Source of the DNA: Agromyces sp. H66
GTDB lineage: Bacteria > Actinomycetota > Actinomycetes > Actinomycetales > Microbacteriaceae
NCBI RefSeq assembly: GCF_004959775.1
Contig: NZ_SJZG01000003.1
Coordinates: 62,001 to 126,000 of the forward strand
Length of the DNA: 64,000 bases
Direction: 5' to 3'
Below, in pieces: positions 9,044-18,277 of the stretch. The notes under the pieces were generated by a model that did not search any database, was not told the DNA's origin, and worked only from the letters and a program-made list of their open reading frames with translations. Numbering within the stretch: position 1 is the stretch's first letter; each line of letters starts with the position of its first letter. Position numbers and translations under genes: made by a program.

Positions 9044-10276
9044 TCACACGTCGTAGTCCACCACGACCCGGTCGGACTTCGGGTGCGACTGGCAGGTGAG
9101 CACGTACCCGCGCTCGAGCTCCTCGGGCTCCAGCGCGTAGTTCTCGGTCATGTTCACGCTGCCCTCGACCACGCGGGCCCGGCAGGTGCCGCACACGCCG
9201 CCGGCGCAGGCGAACGGGACATCCGATCGCACCCGCAGGGCGGCGTTCAGGATCGACTCGTTCGCCGAGACGGGACTCTCGACGCTCGAGGTCACCCCGT
9301 CGAGGTTGAACTCGATCGCCACCGTCGGCTCGCCGCGCTGCACGACCACCGGACGCCCGTGCTCGCCCTCGACGCGGTCGGCGGTGTCGGTCGTGAACAG
9401 CTCGTAGCGCACGTGCTTGGTGGGCACGGATGCCGCCGCGAGCGTGTCGCGGGCCAGCTGCACGAGCTCGAACGGGCCGCAGAGGAACCACTCGTCGACC
9501 GTCTCGGGATGGATGAGCGTCTCGAGCATCTTCTGCAGCTTCTCGGCGTCGATGCGTCCCGAGAGGAGCGGCGCCGTGCGCTGCTCGCGGGAGAGCACGT
9601 GGTGCAGTGCGAGTCGCGCCGGGTAGCGGTCCTTGAGCTCGGCGAGCTCCTCGAGGAACATCACGTCGCGCGTCGAGCGGTTCGTGTACACGAGCGTGAA
9701 GCGCGCCGTGTCCGACCGGGCGAGCACCGTGTGGGCGAGCGCCATGAGCGGCGTGATGCCCGAGCCGGCGGCGATGCCGACGATGTGCTTGCCGTCGAGG
9801 GCCTCGAGCCCCGACGTGAACGTGCCCTCGGGGCTCATCACGTCGAGCACGTCGCCCGCCGCGAGCTGCGAGTTCGCCCACGTCGAGAAGCGACCGCCGA
9901 GGTCGCGCTTGATGGCGACCGAGATGCTGGTCCCCGAGCCGGCCGCAGGGGGGGCGGGCGGACGGCAGAGCGAGTAGCTGCGGCGCAGCTCCTTGCCCTC
10001 GATCGTCGCCCGGATCGCCACGTACTGGCCGGGCAGGTACGCGTAGTCGGCGGCGAGCTCATCGGGCACGTCGAACGTGACCTCGACGGCGTCGTCGGTG
10101 AGCGGGCGCACCTCGGCCACGTTCAGCTTGTGGAACTTCGCCCGCCGGCGCTTGGGCACGTGCTCGCCCCCCACCGCGCTCTGGAGGAAGGCGGACGCCG
10201 TCGCGGCATCCGCTTCGGCGCCCTTCGTGCTCGCCGGGGGACGGGCCGTGATCGACCCGAGGTTGCGTGCAGCCAT
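9044..10276 (-). CDS. paaE: Phenylacetyl-CoA epoxidase reductase subunit
   Basis: Electron-transfer subunit of the ring-1,2-phenylacetyl-CoA epoxidase, 410 residues. It passes electrons from NADPH through FAD and a plant-type [2Fe-2S] centre to the di-iron oxygenase PaaA. A ferredoxin-reductase fold comes first, with RRSYSLCRPP for FAD binding and GSGITPLMALAHT for the nicotinamide part. The C-terminal ferredoxin domain has its four cysteines at about residues 357, 362, 365 and 395 (CAGGVCGTC then TCQSHP). The ATG at 10276 overlaps the last base of the paaD stop. The N-terminus is about 50 residues longer than in E. coli PaaE, as is common in actinobacteria. Confidence 0.95.
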   Translation of the reverse strand: MAARNLGSITARPPASTKGAEADAATASAFLQSAVGGEHVPKRRRAKFHKLNVAEVRPLTDDAVEVTFDVPDELAADYAYLPGQYVAIRATIEGKELRRSYSLCRPPAPPAAGSGTSISVAIKRDLGGRFSTWANSQLAAGDVLDVMSPEGTFTSGLEALDGKHIVGIAAGSGITPLMALAHTVLARSDTARFTLVYTNRSTRDVMFLEELAELKDRYPARLALHHVLSREQRTAPLLSGRIDAEKLQKMLETLIHPETVDEWFLCGPFELVQLARDTLAAASVPTKHVRYELFTTDTADRVEGEHGRPVVVQRGEPTVAIEFNLDGVTSSVESPVSANESILNAALRVRSDVPFACAGGVCGTCRARVVEGSVNMTENYALEPEELERGYVLTCQSHPKSDRVVVDYDV

Positions 10277-10812
10277 CAGAGCACCTTGAAGTAGTCGAAG
10301 GGCTCGAGGCAGTCGCGGCACTCGTAGAGCGCCTTGCACGAGGTCGAGCCGAAGCGGGCGATCTCTTTCGTGTTGAGCGAGTTGCAGCGGGGGCACTTGA
10401 CCGCCATCTGCACACGCACGGGTCCGCCGCGCACGGCCGCGTGGCCGGTCGGCGCCTGGATGCCGTATTCGCGGAGCTTCTGCTTGCCGTCCTCGCTCAT
10501 CCAGTCGGTGGTCCAGGCGGGGGCGAGCACCAGCTTCACGTCGACGTCGGCGTAGCCGGCGTGCGTGAGGGCGAGCACCACGTCGTCGCGCATGGCGTCC
10601 ATGGCGGGGCATCCGCTGTACGTCGGCGTCAGCTCGACGTGGACGGCACCGCCCTCGTCGATGTCGACGTTTCGCAGCACCCCCAGGTCCTCGATCGTGA
10701 GCACCGGGATCTCGGGGTCGGTCACGGTCGCGGCGATGTCCCACGCCCGGCGGGCGGCCGGGTCGGCGGGCAGCGGACGTGCGACGGTCTCGGCGCCGTT
10801 GGAAGTGGTCAC
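10276..10812 (-). CDS. paaD: Phenylacetyl-CoA epoxidase accessory subunit PaaD
   Basis: Accessory protein of the phenylacetyl-CoA epoxidase with a MIP18/DUF59 domain (TDPEIPVLTIEDLGVLR, then TYSGCPAM), thought to help assemble the iron centres. The 178-residue protein ends with a zinc-ribbon-like tail with four cysteines (CPRC ... CRDC), which is the normal PaaD arrangement. I chose the GTG at 10812 because it forms a GTGA overlap with the paaC stop. The adjacent GTG at 10815 would add one residue. Confidence 0.94.
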   Translation of the reverse strand: MTTSNGAETVARPLPADPAARRAWDIAATVTDPEIPVLTIEDLGVLRNVDIDEGGAVHVELTPTYSGCPAMDAMRDDVVLALTHAGYADVDVKLVLAPAWTTDWMSEDGKQKLREYGIQAPTGHAAVRGGPVRVQMAVKCPRCNSLNTKEIARFGSTSCKALYECRDCLEPFDYFKVL

Positions 10813-11666
10813 CACGATGCCCCCGGGTGTGCGCGGGCCAGCACCTGCATCTCGGCCAGGAGCGGCCCGAGGTGCTCGGTGTGCTTGCCCTGACGGCCCC
10901 CGCCGGCCGCGATGTACGCGTGCCGGCCGGTGGGCAGCTCGAGCTTCGCCTCGGCGAAGACGTCGGCGATGACGTCGTCGAACCGCTCCCGCAGCGAGGA
11001 CGGCAGCACCGCGACGCCGTCGGCGGCGAGCCGCTCGACGAGTTCGTCGTCGCGGAACAGCTCCTCGACGTAGGGCCAGGTGTCGCCGATCGCCACGATC
11101 ATGCGGCGGCGCGACTCGTCGGTGCCGCCGGCGAGCCGCAGCGTCCACTGGATCGCGTGGTCGCGGTGGTAGTCGACCTCCTTCGCCGACTTCGCGGCGA
11201 TCGCGGCGAGCGTCGGGTCGGTCGAGTCGGTGAGCACGGCGTACAGCTCGACGAGGTAGACGGATGCCACGAGCCCGCGTGCGATCGTGTGCGCGAAGTC
11301 GCCGTTCGGCTGCTCGAAGAGCCACGCGTTGCGGAAGTCGGGCTCATCGCGGAAGTACGCGAGGTCGTCTTCGCTGCGCTCGGTCGCGGTGCCGGCGTAG
11401 TGCAGCAGCGAGCGGGCGTGGCCGATGAGGTCGAGCGCGATGTTGCCGAGCGCGACGTCCTCCTCGAGTTCGGGCGCGCGAGAGACCCAGTCGCCGAGGT
11501 GCTGGGCGAGCACGAGGGCGTCGTCGCCGAGCCGCATGGCGTACTCCGCGACATCCGGCGACGCGACGGCACCGTGGCGCTCGCTGTCGCCCGCGTACTC
11601 GTCGGCGAGACGCAGCCGGTCGACCGAGACCTCGCCGTGCGGGTCGAGGTCGTGCTGGTCGCTCAC
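10809..11666 (-). CDS. paaC: Phenylacetyl-CoA epoxidase structural subunit PaaC
   Basis: Ferritin-like structural subunit that pairs with PaaA in the epoxidase, 285 residues. The segment LGDDALVLAQHLGDWVSRAPELEED is typical of PaaC, followed by DIALDLIGHAR-type helices and SAKEVDYHRDHAIQW. PaaC has lost metal ligands compared with PaaA and acts as a scaffold. Its start overlaps the paaB stop by four bases and its end overlaps paaD, so the five genes are translated as one block. Confidence 0.95.
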   Translation of the reverse strand: MSDQHDLDPHGEVSVDRLRLADEYAGDSERHGAVASPDVAEYAMRLGDDALVLAQHLGDWVSRAPELEEDVALGNIALDLIGHARSLLHYAGTATERSEDDLAYFRDEPDFRNAWLFEQPNGDFAHTIARGLVASVYLVELYAVLTDSTDPTLAAIAAKSAKEVDYHRDHAIQWTLRLAGGTDESRRRMIVAIGDTWPYVEELFRDDELVERLAADGVAVLPSSLRERFDDVIADVFAEAKLELPTGRHAYIAAGGGRQGKHTEHLGPLLAEMQVLARAHPGASW

Positions 11667-11971
11667 AGGTGCTTCACCCCCTCGCTCTTCGTGTAGTACA
11701 CGGCGTGCCGGTAGTTCTTGCCGGCCGGGCTCTCGAAGAACGCGCCCTTCGCGTCGGGGTCGCTCGTGGTGATCGCGTCGGCGGGCACCACCCAGATCGA
11801 CACGCCCTCATTGCGGCGCGTGTAGAGGTCGCGGGCGTTTCGCACGGCCATGTCGGCGTCGGGCGCGTGCAGCGAGCCGACGTGCACGTGGCTGAGGCCC
11901 CGGTTGGCCCGCACGAAGACCTCCCAGAGGGGCCAGGCCTCGGTACCCGTTTCACCGGGGGTCGACATCAT
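11663..11971 (-). CDS. paaB: Phenylacetyl-CoA epoxidase subunit PaaB
   Basis: Small subunit that links PaaAC heterodimers, 102 residues. [21 protein letters not shown] near the N-terminus is diagnostic. The start is taken at 11971, where ATG overlaps the paaA stop as ATGA. The second Met, three bases later, is an alternative. A long open frame upstream of this start is only the mirror of paaA. Confidence 0.95.
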   Translation of the reverse strand: MMSTPGETGTEAWPLWEVFVRANRGLSHVHVGSLHAPDADMAVRNARDLYTRRNEGVSIWVVPADAITTSDPDAKGAFFESPAGKNYRHAVYYTKSEGVKHL

Positions 11972-12945
11972 GCCACCACCTTCTGCTTCGCGGCCTGCTT
12001 GCGTGCGTAGGCCGCAGCGGCCTCGCGCACCCAGGTGCCGTTCTCGTGGGCCTCGCGACGGCGGCGCATCCGCTCGGCGTTGGCGGGACCGCGACCGGCG
12101 ATGACCTCGTGGAACTCGTCCCAGTCGATCTCGCTCATGTCGTAGGCCTGCTTCTCCTCGTTCCACTTGAGGTTGGGGTCGGGCAGGGTGACGCCGAGCA
12201 CCTCGGCCTGCGGCACGAGCATGCCGACGAAGCGCTGGCGCAGCTCGTCGTTCGAGAATCGCTTGATCTTCCACGCCATCGACTGCGCCGAGTTCGGCGA
12301 CTCGTCGTCGGGCGGGCCGAACATCATGAGCGCCGGCCAGTACCAGCGGTTCACCGACTCCTGCGCCATCCGGCGCTGCTCCTCGGTGCCCTGCATGAGC
12401 TCGAGCAGGATCTCGAAGCCCTGGCGCTGGTGGAACGACTCCTCCTTGCAGATGCGCACCATCGCCCGGCCGTAGGGGCCGTAGGAGGCGCGGCACAGCG
12501 GCACCTGGTTGGCGATCGCCGCACCGTCGACGAGCCAGCCGATCGAGCCCATGTCCGCCCAGGTCGGGGTCGTGTAGTTGAAGATCGAGGAGTACTTGGC
12601 CTTGCCCGACAGCAGCTGGTCCATCATCTCCTCGCGGGAGATGCCGAGCGTCTGGGCGGCCGAGTAGAGGTACAGCCCGTGCCCTGCCTCGTCCTGCACC
12701 TTGGCGATCAGGATCGCCTTGCGCTTGAGGCTCGGCGCGCGCGAGATCCAGTTCGACTCGGGCTGCATGCCGATGATCTCGGAGTGCGCGTGCTGCGAGA
12801 TCTGACGGATCAGCGTCTTGCGGTACGCCTCGGGCATCCAGTCGCGGGGCTCGATGCGCGAGTCCTTCTCGATGAGGTCGTTGAACTGGGCCTCCTCGGG
12901 GGAGAGCTCACGCTCGACCAGACTGAGGTCTGCGGGAGAGGTCAT
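11968..12945 (-). CDS. paaA: Phenylacetyl-CoA epoxidase catalytic subunit PaaA
   Basis: Di-iron catalytic subunit that inserts one oxygen atom into the aromatic ring of phenylacetyl-CoA, 325 residues. The metal-binding helices are visible as [28 protein letters not shown] and [15 protein letters not shown], which carry the Glu and His ligands. The ATG at 12945 has AGGAGT six bases upstream. An in-frame ATG 17 codons earlier lies inside the operator region and is unlikely. This is the first gene of paaABCDE, divergent from paaI across a palindromic operator. Confidence 0.96.
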   Translation of the reverse strand: MTSPADLSLVERELSPEEAQFNDLIEKDSRIEPRDWMPEAYRKTLIRQISQHAHSEIIGMQPESNWISRAPSLKRKAILIAKVQDEAGHGLYLYSAAQTLGISREEMMDQLLSGKAKYSSIFNYTTPTWADMGSIGWLVDGAAIANQVPLCRASYGPYGRAMVRICKEESFHQRQGFEILLELMQGTEEQRRMAQESVNRWYWPALMMFGPPDDESPNSAQSMAWKIKRFSNDELRQRFVGMLVPQAEVLGVTLPDPNLKWNEEKQAYDMSEIDWDEFHEVIAGRGPANAERMRRRREAHENGTWVREAAAAYARKQAAKQKVVA

Positions 12946-12996
12946 CGTCGACTCCTGTTGTGTTCGCGGCATCCGGGCACCTCTGGCACTCGGCAT

Positions 12997-13020
12997 TACT
13001 AACCGATCGTTCAGTTAGTA
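12997..13020. promoter_or_regulatory. TetR-type operator between paaA and paaI
   Basis: Perfect inverted repeat: TACTAAC at 12997-13003 and GTTAGTA at 13014-13020 around a 10-base spacer that contains CGATCGTTC. It lies in the 131-base divergent promoter region of paaABCDE and paaI-paaK. The core AACCGATCGTTCAG is nearly the same as the site before paaJ (54586-54600). By analogy with PaaR-controlled paa genes, phenylacetyl-CoA is the likely inducer, but that is inferred. Confidence 0.8.
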
Positions 13021-13076
13021 TATAGTCGAATGCAGCGCCACTGCAACGGCGCGCGAACTCGATGAGGAGCTTCAAG

Positions 13077-13544
13077 ATGACGGATGCCGCCACCGAGGTG
13101 ACGACGACGGATGCCGCTGCCGCCGAGCCGGCCCCCAACCGCGCCATGATGGAACGCGACCTGGCGTCGTCGGCGCTCGGCATGGTCGTGGAACGCGACG
13201 ACCCGGGCCACGCCGTCGTCTCCATGCGCGTGCGCGAGGACATGACCAACGGATTCAAGATCACCCACGGCGGCCTCGTGTTCACGCTGGCCGACACGGC
13301 ATTCGCGATCGCCTGCAACGAGGACGACAACATCACCGTCGCCGCAGGCGCCGACATCACCTTCCTGAAGTCCACCGTCGCCGGGCAGACGCTCACCGCC
13401 ACGGCGGTGCGTCGCACCCGCAGCGGCCGCACCGGGCTCTACGACGTCTCCGTCGTCGACGAGCACGGCGACGCGGTCGCCGAGTTCCGCGGCCGCTCGA
13501 TCACCACCAACCGTTCACTGCAGGCCGAGCAGCGGGGCGCGTAG
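13077..13544 (+). CDS. paaI: Hydroxyphenylacetyl-CoA thioesterase PaaI
   Basis: Hotdog-fold thioesterase of 155 residues that hydrolyses dead-end acyl-CoAs of the phenylacetate pathway and frees CoA. The active-site segment THGGLVFTLADTAFAIACN is the PaaI signature. The start is placed at 13077, preceded by GAGGAG, rather than at the in-frame ATG 15 bases earlier. It is the first gene of the rightward paa transcript, and paaK follows after 41 bases. Confidence 0.92.
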   Translation: MTDAATEVTTTDAAAAEPAPNRAMMERDLASSALGMVVERDDPGHAVVSMRVREDMTNGFKITHGGLVFTLADTAFAIACNEDDNITVAAGADITFLKSTVAGQTLTATAVRRTRSGRTGLYDVSVVDEHGDAVAEFRGRSITTNRSLQAEQRGA

Positions 13545-13585
13545 CGCGCCGCATCCACAGCCACCCCTCAACCCTGGAGCACACC

Positions 13586-14935
13586 GTGTCGACGTCGACC
13601 ACCACCAGCACCGTCTCCTCCGCCACCATCTCGGGCATCCAGCCGCCCGCCCTCGACGAACTCGATCCCGAGGAGCGGATGAGCCGGCCGGAGCTCGAGG
13701 CCCTGCAGCTCGAACGACTCCAGTGGACGGTGCGCCACGCCTACGAGAACGTGCCGCTCTACCGGAAGAAGTTCGACGAGGCGGGCGTGCACCCCGATGA
13801 CATCCGCTCGCTCGACGACGTCGTGAAGCTGCCGTTCACGACCAAGGAGGACCTGCGCCAGACCTACCCCTTCGGCATGTTCGCCGTGCCGATGGAGCGG
13901 GTCGCGCGCATCCACGCGTCCTCGGGCACCACCGGCCGGCCGACGGTCGTCGGGTACACCAAGGAGGACCTCGAGCACTGGGCGACGCTCATCGCCCGCT
14001 CGCTGCGCGCCTCCGGCGTGCGCCCGGGCATGAAGGTGCACAACGCCTACGGCTACGGCCTGTTCACCGGCGGGCTCGGCGCGCACGGCGGCATCGAGAA
14101 GCTCGGCGCCACCGTCATCCCGGTCTCCGGCGGGCAGACGGCGCGCCAGGTGCAGCTCATCCGCGACTTCGAGCCCGACGCGATCATGTGCACCCCGAGC
14201 TACCTGCTCACCATCGCCGATGCGATGGCCGACGCGGGCGTCGACCCGCACTCGACGAGCCTCAAGACCGCGATCCTCGGCGCCGAGCCGTGGACCAACG
14301 AGATGCGCCGCGAGCTCCAGCAGCGCCTCGGCATCGACGCGGTCGACATCTACGGCCTCAGCGAGGTCATGGGACCGGGCGTCGGCAACGAGTGCATCGA
14401 GACGAAGGACGGCCCCCACATCTGGGAGGACCACTTCCTTCCCGAGATCGTCGACGACTCGCTCCAGCGGGTGCCCGACGGCACCATGGGCGAGCTCGTG
14501 TTCACGACGCTCACCAAGGAGGCGTTCCCGGTCATCCGGTACCGCACCCGCGACCTCACGCGGCTGCTCCCCGGCACCGCCCGCCCGGCCATGCGCCGCA
14601 TCGAGAAGATCACGGGCCGCAACGACGACATGATCATCCTGCGCGGCGTGAACCTGTTCCCGACGCAGATCGAGGAGATCGTGCTCGGCCTCGAGGAGCT
14701 CACCCCGCACTTCATCCTCGAGCTCACCCGCAAGGGCACCATGGACGACCTCACGGTGCGCATCGAACGCCACCCCGACCTGTCGGTCGAGGTGTGCCAG
14801 GGCTCCGCGGTCGTGCTCGCCGAGCGCATCAAGGAGTTCGTCGGCTCATCGGTCGCGGTGAAGCTCGAGGAGCCGGGCACGCTCCCCCGCAGCGAGGGCA
14901 AGTACAAGCGCGTCTACGACCTGCGCAACCAGTAG
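13586..14935 (+). CDS. paaK: Phenylacetate-CoA ligase
   Basis: ATP-dependent ligase that activates phenylacetate to phenylacetyl-CoA, the first step of the pathway. It has 449 residues, a normal length. The AMP-binding P-loop SSGTTGRPTVVGYT begins near residue 111, followed by DIYGLSEVMGPGVG and the YRTRDLTRLL segment, all typical of PaaK. It starts with GTG at 13586, with GGAG a few bases upstream. The first ~15 residues are Ser/Thr-rich and probably disordered. Confidence 0.95.
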   Translation: MSTSTTTSTVSSATISGIQPPALDELDPEERMSRPELEALQLERLQWTVRHAYENVPLYRKKFDEAGVHPDDIRSLDDVVKLPFTTKEDLRQTYPFGMFAVPMERVARIHASSGTTGRPTVVGYTKEDLEHWATLIARSLRASGVRPGMKVHNAYGYGLFTGGLGAHGGIEKLGATVIPVSGGQTARQVQLIRDFEPDAIMCTPSYLLTIADAMADAGVDPHSTSLKTAILGAEPWTNEMRRELQQRLGIDAVDIYGLSEVMGPGVGNECIETKDGPHIWEDHFLPEIVDDSLQRVPDGTMGELVFTTLTKEAFPVIRYRTRDLTRLLPGTARPAMRRIEKITGRNDDMIILRGVNLFPTQIEEIVLGLEELTPHFILELTRKGTMDDLTVRIERHPDLSVEVCQGSAVVLAERIKEFVGSSVAVKLEEPGTLPRSEGKYKRVYDLRNQ

Positions 14936-14979
14936 GGGCCGCTGGGCGGGCGGCGCTCGTCTCGAACGCCACCCGCGAT

Positions 14980-15035
14980 AGAGGTCGCAGTCGTGCACGG
15001 TTTCGGGCGCCGAAGCGCGCACTGCTGCGACCTCT
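14980..15035. terminator. Inverted repeat between convergent paaK and alcohol dehydrogenase genes
   Basis: Perfect 11-base arms, AGAGGTCGCAG at 14980-14990 and CTGCGACCTCT at 15025-15035, around a 34-base loop. It sits in the 205-base gap where paaK (plus) and the alcohol dehydrogenase (minus) converge, so a bidirectional termination role is likely. No T-run is present. I see nothing else in this gap. Confidence 0.5.
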
Positions 15036-15140
15036 CTCAAGGCGGCGAGGCGGTCGTCGAGGCTGCCGCGCAGACGGATGCCGCGGCCGGCGACGATCGG
15101 CCGCGGCATCCGCGTCTCTGGTGGTGGCCCCGCCGGGACC

Positions 15141-16184
15141 CTAGCCGACCGAGACGGCGTACTTGACGACGCCGTTGGCGGGGTCGGAGAACCGCTCGAC
15201 GGCGCCGACCAGGTCGTCGAGCGCCACCCGGTCGGTGATCATCGGCGACGGGTCGAGGACGCCCCGGGCGACCTGGTCGAGCAGCATGTCGAGATGCCCG
15301 AGGTCGCCGAGGCCCGTCCAGAGCGTCAGGTTCTTGAACAGCATCTGCGGCATGGGCAGCTCGACCGGTCCGGGCGCGATGCCGACCACGGCGATGCGTC
15401 CGCCGACGCCGGCGAGGCCGACCGCCTGGGCGATCGTCGCGGGCAGTCCGACCGCCTCGACGACGCCGTCGGCGCCGCGACCCCCGGTGAGCTCCCCGAC
15501 GATCGCCGCGACATCCTCCGACGAGGCGTCGATCGTGCGGGTGGCGCCGAGCTGCTCGGCGACCCGCAGCCGGCCGGCCACCCGGTCGACGGCGATGATC
15601 TCGACGGGTGCGAAGAGCCGCGCGGTGTGCACGGCCGAGAGGCCCACCGGTCCGCAACCGATCACGACGAGCACGCCGCCCGGTCCGGCGAGCGCGTGCT
15701 GCACGCCCGTCATGCCGGTGGAGATGACGTCGCCGAGGAGCAGCGCCTGCTCATCGGTGACGCCGTCGGGGATCTTCGACAGCACCGTGTCGGCGTGCGG
15801 CACCCGGAGGGACTCCGCCATGGCGCCGCCGAGTCCGCCGAAGGTCGGTCCGCTGCCGAACACGCCGCCGCGCTGGCACAGCTGGATCTGGCCGCGGCGG
15901 CACATCGCGCAGGCGCCGCACCATGGCGCCGCCGGGCCGACCACGCGGTCGCCGACCGCGATGCCGTGCACGCCGGCGCCGACCGCGGTGACGACGCCGA
16001 CGTACTCGTGGCCGAGCACGTACGGAGGCTTGCTCGGCAGGGCGCCGTGGATCAGGTGCAGGTCGGAGCCGCAGATCGAGGTCGTGGTGACCTTGACGAC
16101 GGCGTCACCGGCATCCGTCACCTCGGGGTCGGGGACCTGCTCGAGGGAGACCGTTCCCCCTTCGTCGAGGACGAGGGCTTTCAT
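15141..16184 (-). CDS. Zinc-dependent alcohol dehydrogenase, candidate secondary-alcohol dehydrogenase of the ketone pathway
   Basis: Medium-chain NAD(P)-dependent alcohol dehydrogenase of 347 residues. Catalytic zinc ligands are visible as C38 (SICGSDLHL) and H59/E60 (GHEYVGVV). The structural zinc site is complete with cysteines at about 89, 92, 95 and 103. The nucleotide-binding motif VIGCGPVGLSAV follows. The ATG at 16184 has AAGGAA upstream, and only 32 bases separate it from the carboxylase beta-like gene, so it is the last gene of that operon. This suggests it makes the ketone that the complex carboxylates, from a secondary alcohol. The substrate is inferred from context only. Confidence 0.82.
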   Translation of the reverse strand: MKALVLDEGGTVSLEQVPDPEVTDAGDAVVKVTTTSICGSDLHLIHGALPSKPPYVLGHEYVGVVTAVGAGVHGIAVGDRVVGPAAPWCGACAMCRRGQIQLCQRGGVFGSGPTFGGLGGAMAESLRVPHADTVLSKIPDGVTDEQALLLGDVISTGMTGVQHALAGPGGVLVVIGCGPVGLSAVHTARLFAPVEIIAVDRVAGRLRVAEQLGATRTIDASSEDVAAIVGELTGGRGADGVVEAVGLPATIAQAVGLAGVGGRIAVVGIAPGPVELPMPQMLFKNLTLWTGLGDLGHLDMLLDQVARGVLDPSPMITDRVALDDLVGAVERFSDPANGVVKYAVSVG

Positions 16185-16216
16185 TCGAGGTTCCTTTCGG
16201 TTGTCGGAGTCCGGTG

Positions 16217-18277
16217 TCAGAGCATCGCCGGCGCGGGCAGTTCCGCCTCGGCCGGGTTCGGCCAGGCGCCGAAGTAGCGCGTGACCCACGGGTCGGGCCG
16301 GCGCTCGTTCCACTCCGCCTCGAATTCGGCGAGGGAGCGGCCGCGCTCGAGCCGGCGACGACGCACGGCGTCGCGGGCCGCCCGGGTCCCGGCCTCATCG
16401 GCCTCGAGCGTCTCGGGGTCGAACACCACGTGGTAGAGCTCGCGGGCGGCCCACTGGCTGGTGATGCCCCAGCGCACGTCCTCCATGATCGAGGCCGGTT
16501 CCCGTTCGAGCACGTCGCCGTAGCCGGTGCCGCCGCCGGTCGCCACCATGAGCACGTCGCCGGTGGCGCTCGGCTGCATGGGAGCCGACACCGACTGGAA
16601 CGACACGGTGCCCGTGACATCCTCGCCTCGGATCAGTTCCTCCGCGTTGGTCGGCACCGATGCGCTGCCCGAGGCCATGAGCTCGAGCAGGTTGGTGTTG
16701 CTGCGACGCACCGCCGGGATCGACGCCGACGCGTAGCCGCCGAAGAGCCCGAGGGACACCGGATGCTTCGAGCCGAACCCGAAGGCACCGAGCAGCACCC
16801 ACGGCACCCCGTGCACCATGTACGCCGTGTCCATGCCGGCGCCGCCGCGGTGCCGCCCATGGCCGCACGAGTCGGCGAGGAACTGGCTGCGGAACGGGTA
16901 CAGCACGGGCGCGCCGTTCTCGATGATCTCCACCTCACCCGAGTCCGACAGCGTCGCGAAGTACGACCCGGCGACGTTCACGCCGTCGCTCGTGGGCCGG
17001 CCGCCGCTGCCGCCGCCGTTGATCTCGCTGAAGATGTCGCCGACCGGCTCGCCCCACTGGTTCAGGCCGCCGTAGACCGGCATGTTGAAGCCGTTGAACC
17101 AGGGCGCGACCGCACGCTCGGGGATCTGCGAGTAGATGAGCTTCGCGCAGGCCATCGAGAAGGCCAGGTTGAAGGTGGCCATCACGTTCGGGGCGAGCGA
17201 GATCGGCGCGTCGGGGCTCGGCGACACGAAGGTGCCCTGCCGGAACGTCCACTCGGTGACGTCGCTCAGTCCGCTGTTGATCGGCAGGTCGGGGAACAGG
17301 TAGCTGCAGAGGAAGTTCGCCGACTTGCCGATGATGGTGTGCGCGAAGCTGTTCGCCGGGTGGCCGACGACCTCGGGCGAGCTGTTGCTGAGGTCGCAGT
17401 GCAGCGTGTCGCCCTTCTTCGTGAGCACGAGGTCGAGCTTGATGAGCGCGTCCTCGGTGCCGACCGTGTCCATGAACGCGACCTGCCGCACGGTGGCGTC
17501 GGGCAGCGCCGCGATACGGTCGCGCGCGGCATCCGTCGCGTCCTGGATCAGGGTGCGCAGGGCGCCGACGACGAAGTCGGCACCACGCTCGGCGGCGACC
17601 TCCTTCAGCCGCTCCTCGCCGCGACGACATGCCGCGAGGCGCGCCTTGATGTCGAGCAGGAGCAGGCGCGGGTCGCGCACGCCGTTGGCGAGGAGGTTCA
17701 GCACGTCCTCCCGCATCCGGTACTTCGAGGCCACCTTCACGGGCGGGATGTGCAGGCCCTCCTCGTAGCGGCTGCGCGCCTGGAGGGTCACGCCGCCGGG
17801 CACGTTCGCGCCGCACTCGCCGGTGTGGATCACCGCACCGGTCCACGCGATGAGCTCGCCGTCGACGAACACCGGCACGAACAGGGTCATGTCGGGTGCG
17901 TGCACGCCGCCGTAGAGCGGGTCGTTCGAGAAGAACGCGTCGCCCTCCTCGACGCCGACCGTGAGGTCGTTCGTCCAATGCTTCACCGTGTACTTGATCG
18001 GGATCTGCTGCAGGAACGCGTGGAAGTAGATGCCCGTCGAGCACACCGAGATGTCGCCCTGCGCCGTATAGAACGCGAAGCCCGAGTCGCCCCAACGGGC
18101 GCCCGTCGACGCGCCGAGCCGGGCGAGGAGCTCCTGGCATTCGACCGTGGTGGTCTCGAGCTTGTGGCTGAAGATCGACAGCTCGAGCCGGTCGAGGTCG
18201 ACCGCCGCCTGCTGCTCGCGCTCCGTCCATGCCTCGGGCTTGAGCCGGGTGATGACCTCGAGGTCCCTGCCGCTCAT
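16217..18277 (-). CDS. Hydantoinase B/acetone carboxylase-type subunit, beta-like subunit of a ketone carboxylase
   Basis: HyuB-family protein, 686 residues, related to one large subunit of N-methylhydantoinase, acetone carboxylase and acetophenone carboxylase. Visible family segments include GDAFFSNDPLYGGVHAPDM, FNLAFSMACAKLIYSQIPE and DSCGHGRHRGGAG. The ATG at 18277 overlaps the stop of the HyuA gene upstream (ATGA). In ATP-dependent ketone carboxylases this subunit binds the ketone and joins it to the carboxyphosphate-derived CO2. The presence of a gamma-like zinc subunit in the same operon (21383-21721) favours a carboxylase over a hydantoinase. Confidence 0.85.
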   Translation of the reverse strand: MSGRDLEVITRLKPEAWTEREQQAAVDLDRLELSIFSHKLETTTVECQELLARLGASTGARWGDSGFAFYTAQGDISVCSTGIYFHAFLQQIPIKYTVKHWTNDLTVGVEEGDAFFSNDPLYGGVHAPDMTLFVPVFVDGELIAWTGAVIHTGECGANVPGGVTLQARSRYEEGLHIPPVKVASKYRMREDVLNLLANGVRDPRLLLLDIKARLAACRRGEERLKEVAAERGADFVVGALRTLIQDATDAARDRIAALPDATVRQVAFMDTVGTEDALIKLDLVLTKKGDTLHCDLSNSSPEVVGHPANSFAHTIIGKSANFLCSYLFPDLPINSGLSDVTEWTFRQGTFVSPSPDAPISLAPNVMATFNLAFSMACAKLIYSQIPERAVAPWFNGFNMPVYGGLNQWGEPVGDIFSEINGGGSGGRPTSDGVNVAGSYFATLSDSGEVEIIENGAPVLYPFRSQFLADSCGHGRHRGGAGMDTAYMVHGVPWVLLGAFGFGSKHPVSLGLFGGYASASIPAVRRSNTNLLELMASGSASVPTNAEELIRGEDVTGTVSFQSVSAPMQPSATGDVLMVATGGGTGYGDVLEREPASIMEDVRWGITSQWAARELYHVVFDPETLEADEAGTRAARDAVRRRRLERGRSLAEFEAEWNERRPDPWVTRYFGAWPNPAEAELPAPAML

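Noticed and set aside
13568..14773. A 401-residue minus-strand frame opposite paaK
   Set aside because: Composition typical of a mirror frame, and paaK on the plus strand is certain.
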